A stretch of DNA of 64,000 nt, taken from positions 124,001 through 188,000 of the forward strand of contig JALIHJ010000004.1 in the NCBI GenBank assembly GCA_022984795.1. The letters run 5' to 3'. A program made the position numbers and the translations under genes. Positions 42,841 to 50,031 of the stretch are shown here, one piece after another. Positions within the stretch are counted from its first letter, which is position 1; each line of letters starts with the position of its first letter. The stretch comes from Fabrea salina (lineage: Eukaryota; Ciliophora; Heterotrichea; Heterotrichida; Fabreidae). The notes below the pieces were generated by a model. It had not been told where the DNA came from, searched no databases, and saw only the letters and a list, made by a program, of their open reading frames with translations.

Positions 42841-45804
42841 ATGAACATTCTGATAAAGGCAAGCATATTTCCTCTATGCTCTCTAGTGCTTTACTGCCTG
42901 GGATACAACTTAGTTGCAAGTATTTCACTCAGTGTAAACGTCTACTTGGTTTTAGAACTCTTTTCAAACAAAGCCCAAACACCTCAATTTCAAAAGACTC
43001 AGGCACCAGAAACTTCATCAGTTGAGGTTCAAACTTCAACAACAGAACTCCAAACAGAAGTTCTTGAGTTTACCTGTGCACCTTTTAAGAAACCCACAAT
43101 TAGTTCCTACGCGCAAAGCTCAGTGACCTTTGAAACACAAAGTACCGCCACTGAAAAAGTTCAAATGAAAGAAGGAGAAGTCCAAGCACAACCCGAGAGT
43201 ACTCATAAAGCCCAGGAAATGACTATTGAAATTCAAGAAAAGGCCACTTCTCCCCTCAAAGCTCCCAGACCTAGAGCTAATTCTGAGGAATTTAAAACTC
43301 AACACTTTTTGCAAGAAAAAGAACTGACCCTTTCTGAAGTTTGCTGCGAAGCCACTACAAAGAGCAACGGGGGCGTTGTTTTTAAGTACATAGCCCAGAT
43401 GGAAGCTGAGTCGCCTGTTCAACTAGAGGGGCTTAAGGAGCCTATTTTTGTGTCTTTGGTAGGCAGTGACCACGAAGTGTTTAAAGAAATGTTTAAGGAG
43501 GACGAAAGGTTCTTTAAACTCAAAACAGTCCACTTCTCAGAAACAGGAGACTCTTACTTAGAAGACCCTCAGTTTCAGTTCTTATTCAGCTCAGTGCTTT
43601 TTGAAAGTTTAAGTGCAAACATCATACTTGTAGTTGACTCGCCTAGTATTCCCCAAGAACTCGAGAACTTTTTAAAGTACAAGTACTTAGTTGGAAACTC
43701 GCTTAAAACTTTGTACGTGCTGCACTCTTCAAGTGACTTAAACCTTTGTGCGACTGAATTCACTCAAAACTTAACAGACATTCTAAACACTGAAGAAGAC
43801 CTTTCAGAGGTTTCAGAGGGCGTTTTGGAGGACAAAGTCCACAACATACTTCACTTAAAGGCATCCCTAGTTTCGTCTTATGAATTCATAGAGTCTAGAA
43901 TTCTAAGGGCCCAAAGGGTTCCTTTCAATACTTCTTTGAGTGCAACTAGCAACTTCAACTTTGCTGAGCACTTCAAAAAGGGCTTTGTCAGTGCACTTAA
44001 GTACTTGCTGATCCCAGTTTTCACAGAAGACCTAGACCAGTTCAAAGCAGTGTGCGAAGCTGACTCTTATGGCTTCTGCATGTATGCTAAGTACAAAAAC
44101 CTCCAGGAAATGCCCAAAACTCTGTTTCACACCAAGAAGCCTCCTAAAATGCTTCATGTTAACCCTGTTAGTTTGGCAGAAGGTAAGTTGTTTTGCACTT
44201 TGCACACAAACACTCCTTTTTCTTCTATAAGTCCAACTGTGCTAGCACCTTTGTTTGTGTCTCCTCATGAGTTCAGTCACTACTTTACTCAAAGTCCTAC
44301 AGAAGGCTACATAGACGTTTTTGTCAGTAACTCCAACTTTGAGTCGGACTTGAAGAATTCCTTTTTCGAGAAGTTGTCAAGTTGGATGGTAGCAAGTCAC
44401 ATTTGTGACTTTATTGTGATGTTTGTAGACTTTGGAAGTAACCCAGAACTCCACCACAACACCCTTTTGTGGCAGTACTTAAACTTTTTGAAAGAAGTAG
44501 ATAAACCCCTGTTCATACTCCACAAAACAGGAAAAGCCATGACTTACCAAGAGTCTTTTGTAAGAGTAAACGAAATGCTTGAAGACACTTGGGTAAGTGA
44601 CCGAGTGCTTCTGCACGAAGAAATAACTGACGAGGTTTCTAAAAACGACGAACTGATTCTCCAAATCAGAGAACAAATGTCAGATAACTTAATAGACACC
44701 AGAACCCTAGCTGACTTTTCCAAAAGGTTCAGCAACGCTTTTGAAAAGGTTGTTGAAAGTTCTTTGTGTGTGCAGAACAGCCGCAAAAGAGAACTTTTGG
44801 TAAAGTCAGACCTTATTGAAGACCAAGAAGGCTTGTGTTGCAGTGCCACCATTGAGCCTACCTGGAGTGTTAGTTTCAGAGAAAAGTTTACAAATAGCAT
44901 TCCTGAAAATCTTTTATACGTGTCACCCCCTGTTTACCACCTTGATGAAGACATAACCCTGTCAGTTAACTCAAGCACTCCAGTGGAAAACAACTTAGTC
45001 AAAGTAGGAGTGCTGTTTAACTGCTTGCCTCAGAACTTTAACTACTCCTACTTGAACTTAGTTAGTCATAGCTTTGCCAAAAGAAGCCAAGAAGTAGCAT
45101 TAGTTCTGCCTTCTGCGGTTCAAGTTTACCAAAACTCCTTTAACCATATTAACTCTCCAGCCTTCAACTCTATTTCCCAAAACATTTACATTGATCAACT
45201 AGCAGACTGCTTAATCATAAACCTGTTTTACAAAGAAGAAACTACTGACCTGGACATGATGTCCTATGTTTTTTACCACCACTTCAGAGAAGAAAAGCCC
45301 AAACCTATCATGGTACTCCACCATATTGACTCCCAGTTAGACCAAAATGCTGCTTTTGAGGTTTTTGGAAAACTCATTGAAGACTTTTCAGAACAGTTGT
45401 GCTTACGTGGGCCTATGGCCAAGAAACCCAACTTTTCAACCCATAAAAACCAACACGAAGGCATTTACGCTTTCGACAAAGAAAACCAAGTTATTCACAG
45501 ACTAATGCTTAAAGACACTCCAGTAAGTTGGAAGTGGTACAACGCAATACTTTACAACATAATGCACAGCCACGTTTCCAAATTCCCCAACCAGCCACTC
45601 AAACCCAAAGCAACCCAAGCCTTTTCTACTACTTTAAAGTCACTTTTGAAGATTTACGAAGACGAAGAACCAGTGATCCCAATAGTCCAGTCCAACTTTA
45701 CTAGTCACTCTTTGAAACTCTACTCACCCATTCAACCCTTGTGGATCCTTTGCCCCACAACGCAACCTGAAGTTATGTCTGAAAACAAAGACCCTAATAA
45801 ATAA
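42841..45804 (+). CDS. Membrane-anchored protein with three ~260-residue internal repeats, unknown family
   Basis: The 987-aa protein has an N-terminal hydrophobic region of about 36 residues (6-42, FPLCSLVLYCLG and following), then a Gln/Thr/Glu-rich linker (45-180). Three related modules follow. Each has a strand-rich start with S/T-P then P-(I/L)-F-V-S, a buried strand (ANIILVVDSP near 260, CDFIVMFVDFG near 523, ADCLIINLFYKE near 788), and a following K-(T/P)-(L/I)-(Y/F/M)-V-L-H type strand (LYVLHSSSD, LFILHKTGK, MVLHHIDS). The pattern is like the second half of a P-loop GTPase fold with the P-loop lost. I do not know a matching family. Its TAA stop is followed immediately by the PDCD5 start. 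Confidence 0.7.
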   Translation: MNILIKASIFPLCSLVLYCLGYNLVASISLSVNVYLVLELFSNKAQTPQFQKTQAPETSSVEVQTSTTELQTEVLEFTCAPFKKPTISSYAQSSVTFETQSTATEKVQMKEGEVQAQPESTHKAQEMTIEIQEKATSPLKAPRPRANSEEFKTQHFLQEKELTLSEVCCEATTKSNGGVVFKYIAQMEAESPVQLEGLKEPIFVSLVGSDHEVFKEMFKEDERFFKLKTVHFSETGDSYLEDPQFQFLFSSVLFESLSANIILVVDSPSIPQELENFLKYKYLVGNSLKTLYVLHSSSDLNLCATEFTQNLTDILNTEEDLSEVSEGVLEDKVHNILHLKASLVSSYEFIESRILRAQRVPFNTSLSATSNFNFAEHFKKGFVSALKYLLIPVFTEDLDQFKAVCEADSYGFCMYAKYKNLQEMPKTLFHTKKPPKMLHVNPVSLAEGKLFCTLHTNTPFSSISPTVLAPLFVSPHEFSHYFTQSPTEGYIDVFVSNSNFESDLKNSFFEKLSSWMVASHICDFIVMFVDFGSNPELHHNTLLWQYLNFLKEVDKPLFILHKTGKAMTYQESFVRVNEMLEDTWVSDRVLLHEEITDEVSKNDELILQIREQMSDNLIDTRTLADFSKRFSNAFEKVVESSLCVQNSRKRELLVKSDLIEDQEGLCCSATIEPTWSVSFREKFTNSIPENLLYVSPPVYHLDEDITLSVNSSTPVENNLVKVGVLFNCLPQNFNYSYLNLVSHSFAKRSQEVALVLPSAVQVYQNSFNHINSPAFNSISQNIYIDQLADCLIINLFYKEETTDLDMMSYVFYHHFREEKPKPIMVLHHIDSQLDQNAAFEVFGKLIEDFSEQLCLRGPMAKKPNFSTHKNQHEGIYAFDKENQVIHRLMLKDTPVSWKWYNAILYNIMHSHVSKFPNQPLKPKATQAFSTTLKSLLKIYEDEEPVIPIVQSNFTSHSLKLYSPIQPLWILCPTTQPEVMSENKDPNK

Positions 45805-46125
45805 ATGGAAGAAGCGCAAAACAAAAAGCAACAAGAAGAACTACAAAGACAACAGCGCGAAGAACAGAGAGAAATGATGATTACCTCAATTTGCACACCT
45901 CAAGCTAGAGAAAGGCTCAACAGAGTGAAACTCGTTAAGCCCGAAAAAGCAAGAACTGTGGAGGACACCCTTTTGCAGATGGCCATGCAAAGGAAACTAG
46001 GAGGCAAAGTTTCGGAAGACCAGGTGATTTCTATGCTGGGGTCCCAAGAAAGCTCTGGTCCTTCTGTAAAGATCGTAAGACGCAAAAGTTTTGACTCTGA
46101 CGAAGAGGACTTAGAAGGGCTATAG
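45805..46125 (+). CDS. PDCD5: PDCD5/TFAR19-family DNA- or chaperonin-binding protein
   Basis: The 106-aa protein has a glutamine/arginine-rich N-terminal helix (residues 1-30). The core ARERLNRVKLVKPEKARTVE (about 36-55) and LLQMAMQRKLGGKVSEDQVI (about 57-76) are the family signature. The end RRKSFDSDEEDLEGL has the conserved acidic Ser-Asp tail phosphorylated by CK2 in animals. The family binds the CCT chaperonin and histone acetylases. Human PDCD5 is 125 aa; the shorter head accounts for the difference. There is no base between the upstream stop and this ATG. Confidence 0.94.
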   Translation: MEEAQNKKQQEELQRQQREEQREMMITSICTPQARERLNRVKLVKPEKARTVEDTLLQMAMQRKLGGKVSEDQVISMLGSQESSGPSVKIVRRKSFDSDEEDLEGL

Positions 46126-46142
46126 TTCTTAGTAAATTTAAA

Positions 46143-46946
46143 ATGTCTGTAGGCGACCTCAAAAATAACTTAGAGAAACTAAGAAGTGACCTGAGGGTCA
46201 TTAAGTACCCTGACCCAGTAGACATCAAAGGACTTACGGAAGGAAACCCTATAGCATCCCTTCCAATAATTCACTACGTAATGCTGAGTTTCTCGAAGTC
46301 AGTTGCAGAGTTCATTATTGACCAAGGCTACGACTTACTTGTGAAGTCTGACCATGCTTTTATTGACACTGTCTACAAGCTTTTGAGACAGAAGTTTGGC
46401 TACAGACCTGCCTTGTCTATGGGCCAGTTTCTGACTATTGGGTACGCTGAAAGAAAAATCTTATTTTGCACTGATGTAATAAAAATCTTCAAAAACAAAC
46501 ACAAAGAACTACTTAGGTTCAAAAAGGCCTTAGACACCAAAACTAAGTTTAAGCCTGAAGAAGAACCCCAACAAATTGGACCTCCTAAGCCACTTCCTAA
46601 TGAAATCATAGCAAACTACACTTCAATCCTCAAAGACTCAGTAGAAAACTCCCCAAAGTTCGAAGAGAGCCCTGTCCAACTCCAGGAGCCCAAGCCTACT
46701 CAAACAGACACCAAGCAAATTTACGATATGCTCCAAGTCATGGACAACAGACTTACTAAACTAGAGTCTAACTTTGATAAGTTTTCTCAGCAAGTCAATG
46801 CAAAGATTCACTTATTGTCTGGGAACGTTAAGTTTCTAGAAAGCAGACTTAAAGAAACCCCCCAAGAAGGAACTGGGCTGTTGAAGAACTTAGGAATTTC
46901 AAGCAACTTGTCCAATCCTCTTTACTTCGAATGTACAGGAAGTTAA
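46143..46946 (+). CDS. CEP44: CEP44 centrosomal protein
   Basis: The 267-aa protein opens with the CEP44 domain: MSVGDLKNNLEKLRSDLRVI, GLTEGNPIASLPIIHYVMLS, then FIDTVYKLLRQKFGYRPALS and FLTIGYAERKILFCTDVI (about 1-125). This is the most conserved part of CEP44, which localises to the inner centriole lumen and helps centriole-to-centrosome conversion and POC1B recruitment. A proline-rich linker and a C-terminal coiled coil (about 195-240) follow. The protein is shorter than human CEP44 (390). It converges on the HAD-ITPK gene; their stop codons share bases of TTAA. Confidence 0.93.
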   Translation: MSVGDLKNNLEKLRSDLRVIKYPDPVDIKGLTEGNPIASLPIIHYVMLSFSKSVAEFIIDQGYDLLVKSDHAFIDTVYKLLRQKFGYRPALSMGQFLTIGYAERKILFCTDVIKIFKNKHKELLRFKKALDTKTKFKPEEEPQQIGPPKPLPNEIIANYTSILKDSVENSPKFEESPVQLQEPKPTQTDTKQIYDMLQVMDNRLTKLESNFDKFSQQVNAKIHLLSGNVKFLESRLKETPQEGTGLLKNLGISSNLSNPLYFECTGS

Positions 46947-48433
46947 TTATCTAAAAGTGACTTAACAAGCTCGTCAATGTAACTTCCTACTTCTTGGTAT
47001 TCTTTGTAGCCAGGAAAAGCGTTTAAATCGCATATCACGTAGTCTAACGTGCCACTCTGCACCAGTATGTCTACTCCAAACAAAGAAATCTTTGCGTGTT
47101 CCTTTAAAGTTGACACACAGTAGTCTAAAACTTGGGAGTCTAGCTGTCTTGTAATAGGTTCTTCTTGACTTAGGAGTTTTTGGGGCCAAGGCTTGTCGCT
47201 TCTGAAACTAACCATGTTGTCTTGGGAGCTCTTAATGTTGCTGCAAGAAGGCCTTGGGTAGTAAGTGTAGTGATTGCCTATGGCATAGACTTTGTAAACT
47301 ACTTTGTCATGGTTCACAAACTCCTGGATGATTAATTCGTCTGTGTACGAGTCCAGAGCTTCCCTTAACCCCTCTAAGTTAAACACAACTGTTATGAAAT
47401 GGGACTCAGCTGTGACAGTGGACTGGTTCGTTTTAATCATCACAGGAAAAACTACTTTAGCTTTGTTCATTTCAGACTGTATGAGTTCAAGCGAGTTTGC
47501 TTGGGCTTTTCCTAGGTTAAACTGCCAAGGGAGTCTTAATCTTGTCCCGTTTAAAGTCACGTTTTCAAAAAACTTACCAATTCTTGAGTAAAAGCCTCCC
47601 CTAGTAATCGAGTAATCAAATGACTCAAAGCTGTCAATCAAAACAATACTTGGTCTAGCATTGCAGTACCTTTTGAGTTCGTCTAGGGCTGCCAAAGACT
47701 CAGGAGTCTGTGTTTAAATTACGTTCATAGAAATGTAGTCTACAGCTTTGTGCACAATAGCTTGGACTTCTCCCTGAAGCTCTAAGTTTGCACTTGGCTC
47801 TAAACAGTTGTACCAACACTCTTCGTTGCTTCGGAAGCATTGCTTTGCACTGGCGTTTTGTTTCTTTTTAACAGTAGGAATTACGTATCCTATTTTGAGT
47901 TGGTTGGGTTCATAGTGCCTAAGAGCAGAAGGGAGTAAGCAAAGCGAAACTATGGTGCGAGGATAAGTCACTAGCCGGGAGTTAATGGCTTGGATGTTCC
48001 TAGGCTAACTAGAACTTACAGAGGGCAAAAGGTTAACCCACACAGTCTTAACACCTGCTTTTTGACCAGCAAGAATGTCAGTGTCTAACATTCCCCCTAC
48101 TACATAGGTACTTCCAAGGGCTTCCTCTACCTGGGGTTCATTTAGTACTTTGGAGAGTGCGCACTTAACAAACTGGGGGTCTGGCTTTTTGCAAGAAACC
48201 TCTGAAGAAATGCACACTCCATCAAACAGACTCTCTAAGGTAGTGCCTCCTTCGCCCAGCTTGAGAATGCTGTATACTTTTTGGGGGTTTGAGGAATTAA
48301 CCCCTAAGATCAAGACCCACCCTTCTTCTTTGAGAGTTTTAAGGGTTTCTAAGGTGCCTTTTCTTAAAAAGTAGCCACTGACAGAGCTTTCAACTAAGGT
48401 GTTTTTCAAGTCTAAAATTAAGTATCCTGCCAT
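46943..48433 (-). CDS. HAD-like domain fused to inositol-phosphate kinase (ITPK), three exons
   Basis: Three exons (48433-48020, 48004-47723, 47707-46943), joined across two 15-nt introns, encode 486 aa. Residues 1-138 are a HAD-type domain: ILDLKNTLVES, a VNSSN motif II, KKPDP motif III and VVGGMLDTDILAGQKAG. Residues about 165-486 are an ITPK: KIGYVIPTVKKK, ATP-grasp strands VVFPVMIKTN and LIIQEFVNHDKVVYKVYAIG, the metal/substrate site ISLFGVDIL, and CDLNAFPGYKEY. ITPKs phosphorylate inositol phosphates on the way to InsP6. Plant ITPK4 has the same HAD-ITPK order. In HAD motif I the second Asp is Lys, and the motif IV 'VGD' is VGG, so the HAD half may not be a phosphatase. Confidence 0.92.
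47708..47722 (-). other. 15-nt intron 2 of the HAD-ITPK gene
   Basis: The intron reads GTAATTTAAACACAG, phase 0, with A at position 10. It contains an in-frame TAA if unspliced. Removing it joins DYISMN to TPESLAALDELK. Confidence 0.92.
48005..48019 (-). other. 15-nt intron 1 of the HAD-ITPK gene
   Basis: The intron reads GTAAGTTCTAGTTAG, phase 0, with A at position 10. It ends in an in-frame TAG that would otherwise look like the stop of a free HAD protein. The sequence is identical to the REEP intron. Confidence 0.88.
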
Positions 48434-48844
48434 TTAATTATTTTTGGTCTTTTCCGGAAAAAGCCCATCAGAGCTATACTGGTTGTACTTTTGGGATTCT
48501 TTTTTGAACTTCTTAAAGGCTTGTTTTTTGTGCTTCTTTTTTTGTCTCTTAAGCGACTTTTTTTGGGTTTTGAGTTCTTCAGTTTCTTGGTTGAGTTTCC
48601 TGAGTTGTTCAAATTCACTTTTTACTTGGTTGTCTCTGTACTCCTTTTCCATTAGTTCTAGTCTTGCTTCTTCTCTGCGTTTGAAGTTTCTGTACTGAAG
48701 GAAGTCTCCACTTCCTGCCCCAGCAGTGGAGCCAGGTATGTTTTCTACCTTTTCCACAACTACTTTGGACTTTATTGGTCGCTTAACTTCTTCTTCTGTG
48801 TAGTTGACTCCTACTATCAACCCATACTGGTCTTTTCGAGACAT
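48434..48844 (-). CDS. PRKRIP1: PRKRIP1-family spliceosome protein
   Basis: The 136-aa protein has the signature NIPGSTAGAGSGDFLQYRNF (about 36-55) followed by KRREEARLELMEKEYRD. That is the core of the PRKRIP1 family (formerly DUF1168), whose long helix bridges U2 and U6 snRNA regions in the catalytic human spliceosome. The lysine-rich helix KKSLKRQKKKHKKQAFKKFK follows. Human PRKRIP1 is 184 aa, so this version is trimmed. Its TAA is followed at once by the ATG of the HAD-ITPK gene. Its own ATG lies four bases from the divergent CDGSH gene. Confidence 0.92.
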   Translation of the reverse strand: MSRKDQYGLIVGVNYTEEEVKRPIKSKVVVEKVENIPGSTAGAGSGDFLQYRNFKRREEARLELMEKEYRDNQVKSEFEQLRKLNQETEELKTQKKSLKRQKKKHKKQAFKKFKKESQKYNQYSSDGLFPEKTKNN

Positions 48845-48848
48845 TATA
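48845..48848. promoter_or_regulatory. Four-base TATA spacer between two divergent start codons
   Basis: CAT-TATA-ATG: only TATA separates the PRKRIP1 and CDGSH start codons. Many other genes here also have a TATA, TAATA or TTATAA string within ten bases of the ATG. It may mark the transcription start region (an initiator-like element) rather than a distant TATA box. Function is inferred. Confidence 0.35.
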
Positions 48849-49106
48849 ATGGAAAACTTGCCTAAAATTGCACAAGCTTGTCCTTACAGAGTTAACTTAG
48901 AAGTTGGAAAGACCTATAGGTATTGCACTTGCGGCTTAGCTAAGTCCCAGCCTTTTTGCGACGATTCCTGTGCAGGTACTGGGTTTTCGCCCCTTGAATT
49001 TAAAGTGGACAGGGAACAGTCTATGTGGTACCTGTGTGGCTGCAAACGTAACAGACCAGAAGCAGGGCCTTTTTGTGACGGCTCTCATATTAACATTAAG
49101 TGGTAA
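48849..49106 (+). CDS. Dual CDGSH iron-sulfur protein (CISD3-like) with altered first cluster site
   Basis: The 85-aa protein has two CDGSH-type motifs, as in mitochondrial CISD3/Miner2. The second is canonical: Cys63, Cys65, Cys76, His80 in CDGSH. The first has Cys26, Cys28 and Cys37, but the fourth ligand is Cys41 (CDDSC) instead of histidine. The pattern GTGFSPLEFKVD following it matches the family. Two-[2Fe-2S] redox or cluster-transfer function is expected. A Cys-for-His change would alter the redox potential and acid lability of cluster 1. No transmembrane anchor is present. The stop abuts the stop of the convergent gene. Confidence 0.92.
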   Translation: MENLPKIAQACPYRVNLEVGKTYRYCTCGLAKSQPFCDDSCAGTGFSPLEFKVDREQSMWYLCGCKRNRPEAGPFCDGSHINIKW

Positions 49107-50027
49107 CTATATTCTTCGTTCTCTTGCGCGCTTAGTAGGAAGTTGCGTGTTTTGGCACAACTTCTGAAGCACTTGGTTAGTTGAATTGCAAGCCTTACAG
49201 CTTACGCCTTTCAAGTTGAGCTTGCCACAGTCTTTGCACTTCCACTTTTTAGATGGAGTCATTTGTGAGTAGCTGAAGGCATCAACAGCACTTTCAATGT
49301 TGGATTTAAGTGCATAGGAACTGCAGTAGTCTTCTGTCTGCAAAGTGAAGTCAGGTGGAGAGTAGCAAGGAAGCTGGAGCAATTCCTGGGCTCTGGGAAA
49401 GTAGCTCAGCAGAGTTTCTTTAGGGTCTGCTGGAAGTGTGAGTGAAGTAATTTGTATAAGCATATCTTTTCTTTTTTGTGTTTCAAATAAAAGCTTCAAC
49501 TCCAAAGAGGACTTCAAAGACAGCACCTTAGAAGTCTCAGAGTCCAACCGAGACTTAACTTGGGACACTAGTTCATCGTAGGCTTTTTGCATTTTCTGCA
49601 CAGTCTTGGTTTGTGCTTCTTTAAGGTTTTCTAAAGCTTGAGACACCTCTAGTTTCTTCTGGAGATAGTGGCACTTAGTTTCTTCTAGGTTCTGTATCCA
49701 CTTGTAGTAGCCTAGCTTTTCAAGTGCACTTGGAAAGTCAAAAACTTGGTGTTTGGAGTGTTCTACTGAGAACTGCGCACAAGCCATACACACAGGCTTC
49801 ATGTCGTCCAAACAAAACAAGATAAGTTCTTGATTGTGGACACTGCAGAGCTCATCTGACTTAAGTTCCACTAGTTTATGGTGAGCAAACCTAGAGTTTT
49901 GGGTGTGGGCACTTCCGCAGCTCCAGCAACAAAAGCACTCACACGCCAAACACTCATGAGTAGAAAACTCAGGCACGCCTTTGCACATTCCGCACAAAAC
50001 ACCTTTAAAATCTTCCGTTAAGTCCAT
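49107..50027 (-). CDS. B-box/coiled-coil (TRIM-like) protein with C-terminal RanBP2-type zinc finger
   Basis: The 306-aa protein starts with Cys/His clusters: CGMCKGVPEF..CLACECFCCWSC..H..H (about 12-55), then a B-box type 2 element CSVHNQELILFCLDDMKPVC (62-81) with CMACAQFSVEHSKH. A coiled coil runs about 100-190. Near the end, KWKCKDCGKLNLKGVSCKAC is a W-x-C-x2-C...C-x2-C (RanBP2-like) finger. No RING is visible, so ubiquitin-ligase activity is not implied. The arrangement is TRIM-like, and the extra finger may bind ubiquitin or RNA. Start ATG 50027; the frame upstream overlaps the next gene's stop. Confidence 0.8.
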   Translation of the reverse strand: MDLTEDFKGVLCGMCKGVPEFSTHECLACECFCCWSCGSAHTQNSRFAHHKLVELKSDELCSVHNQELILFCLDDMKPVCMACAQFSVEHSKHQVFDFPSALEKLGYYKWIQNLEETKCHYLQKKLEVSQALENLKEAQTKTVQKMQKAYDELVSQVKSRLDSETSKVLSLKSSLELKLLFETQKRKDMLIQITSLTLPADPKETLLSYFPRAQELLQLPCYSPPDFTLQTEDYCSSYALKSNIESAVDAFSYSQMTPSKKWKCKDCGKLNLKGVSCKACNSTNQVLQKLCQNTQLPTKRARERRI

Positions 50028-50031
50028 TTTA

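Noticed and set aside
48005-48433. Free-standing HAD phosphatase gene ending at the TAG
   Set aside because: The TAG is the last part of a 15-nt intron identical to that of the REEP gene. The downstream ITPK has no ATG of its own between this stop and its conserved start.
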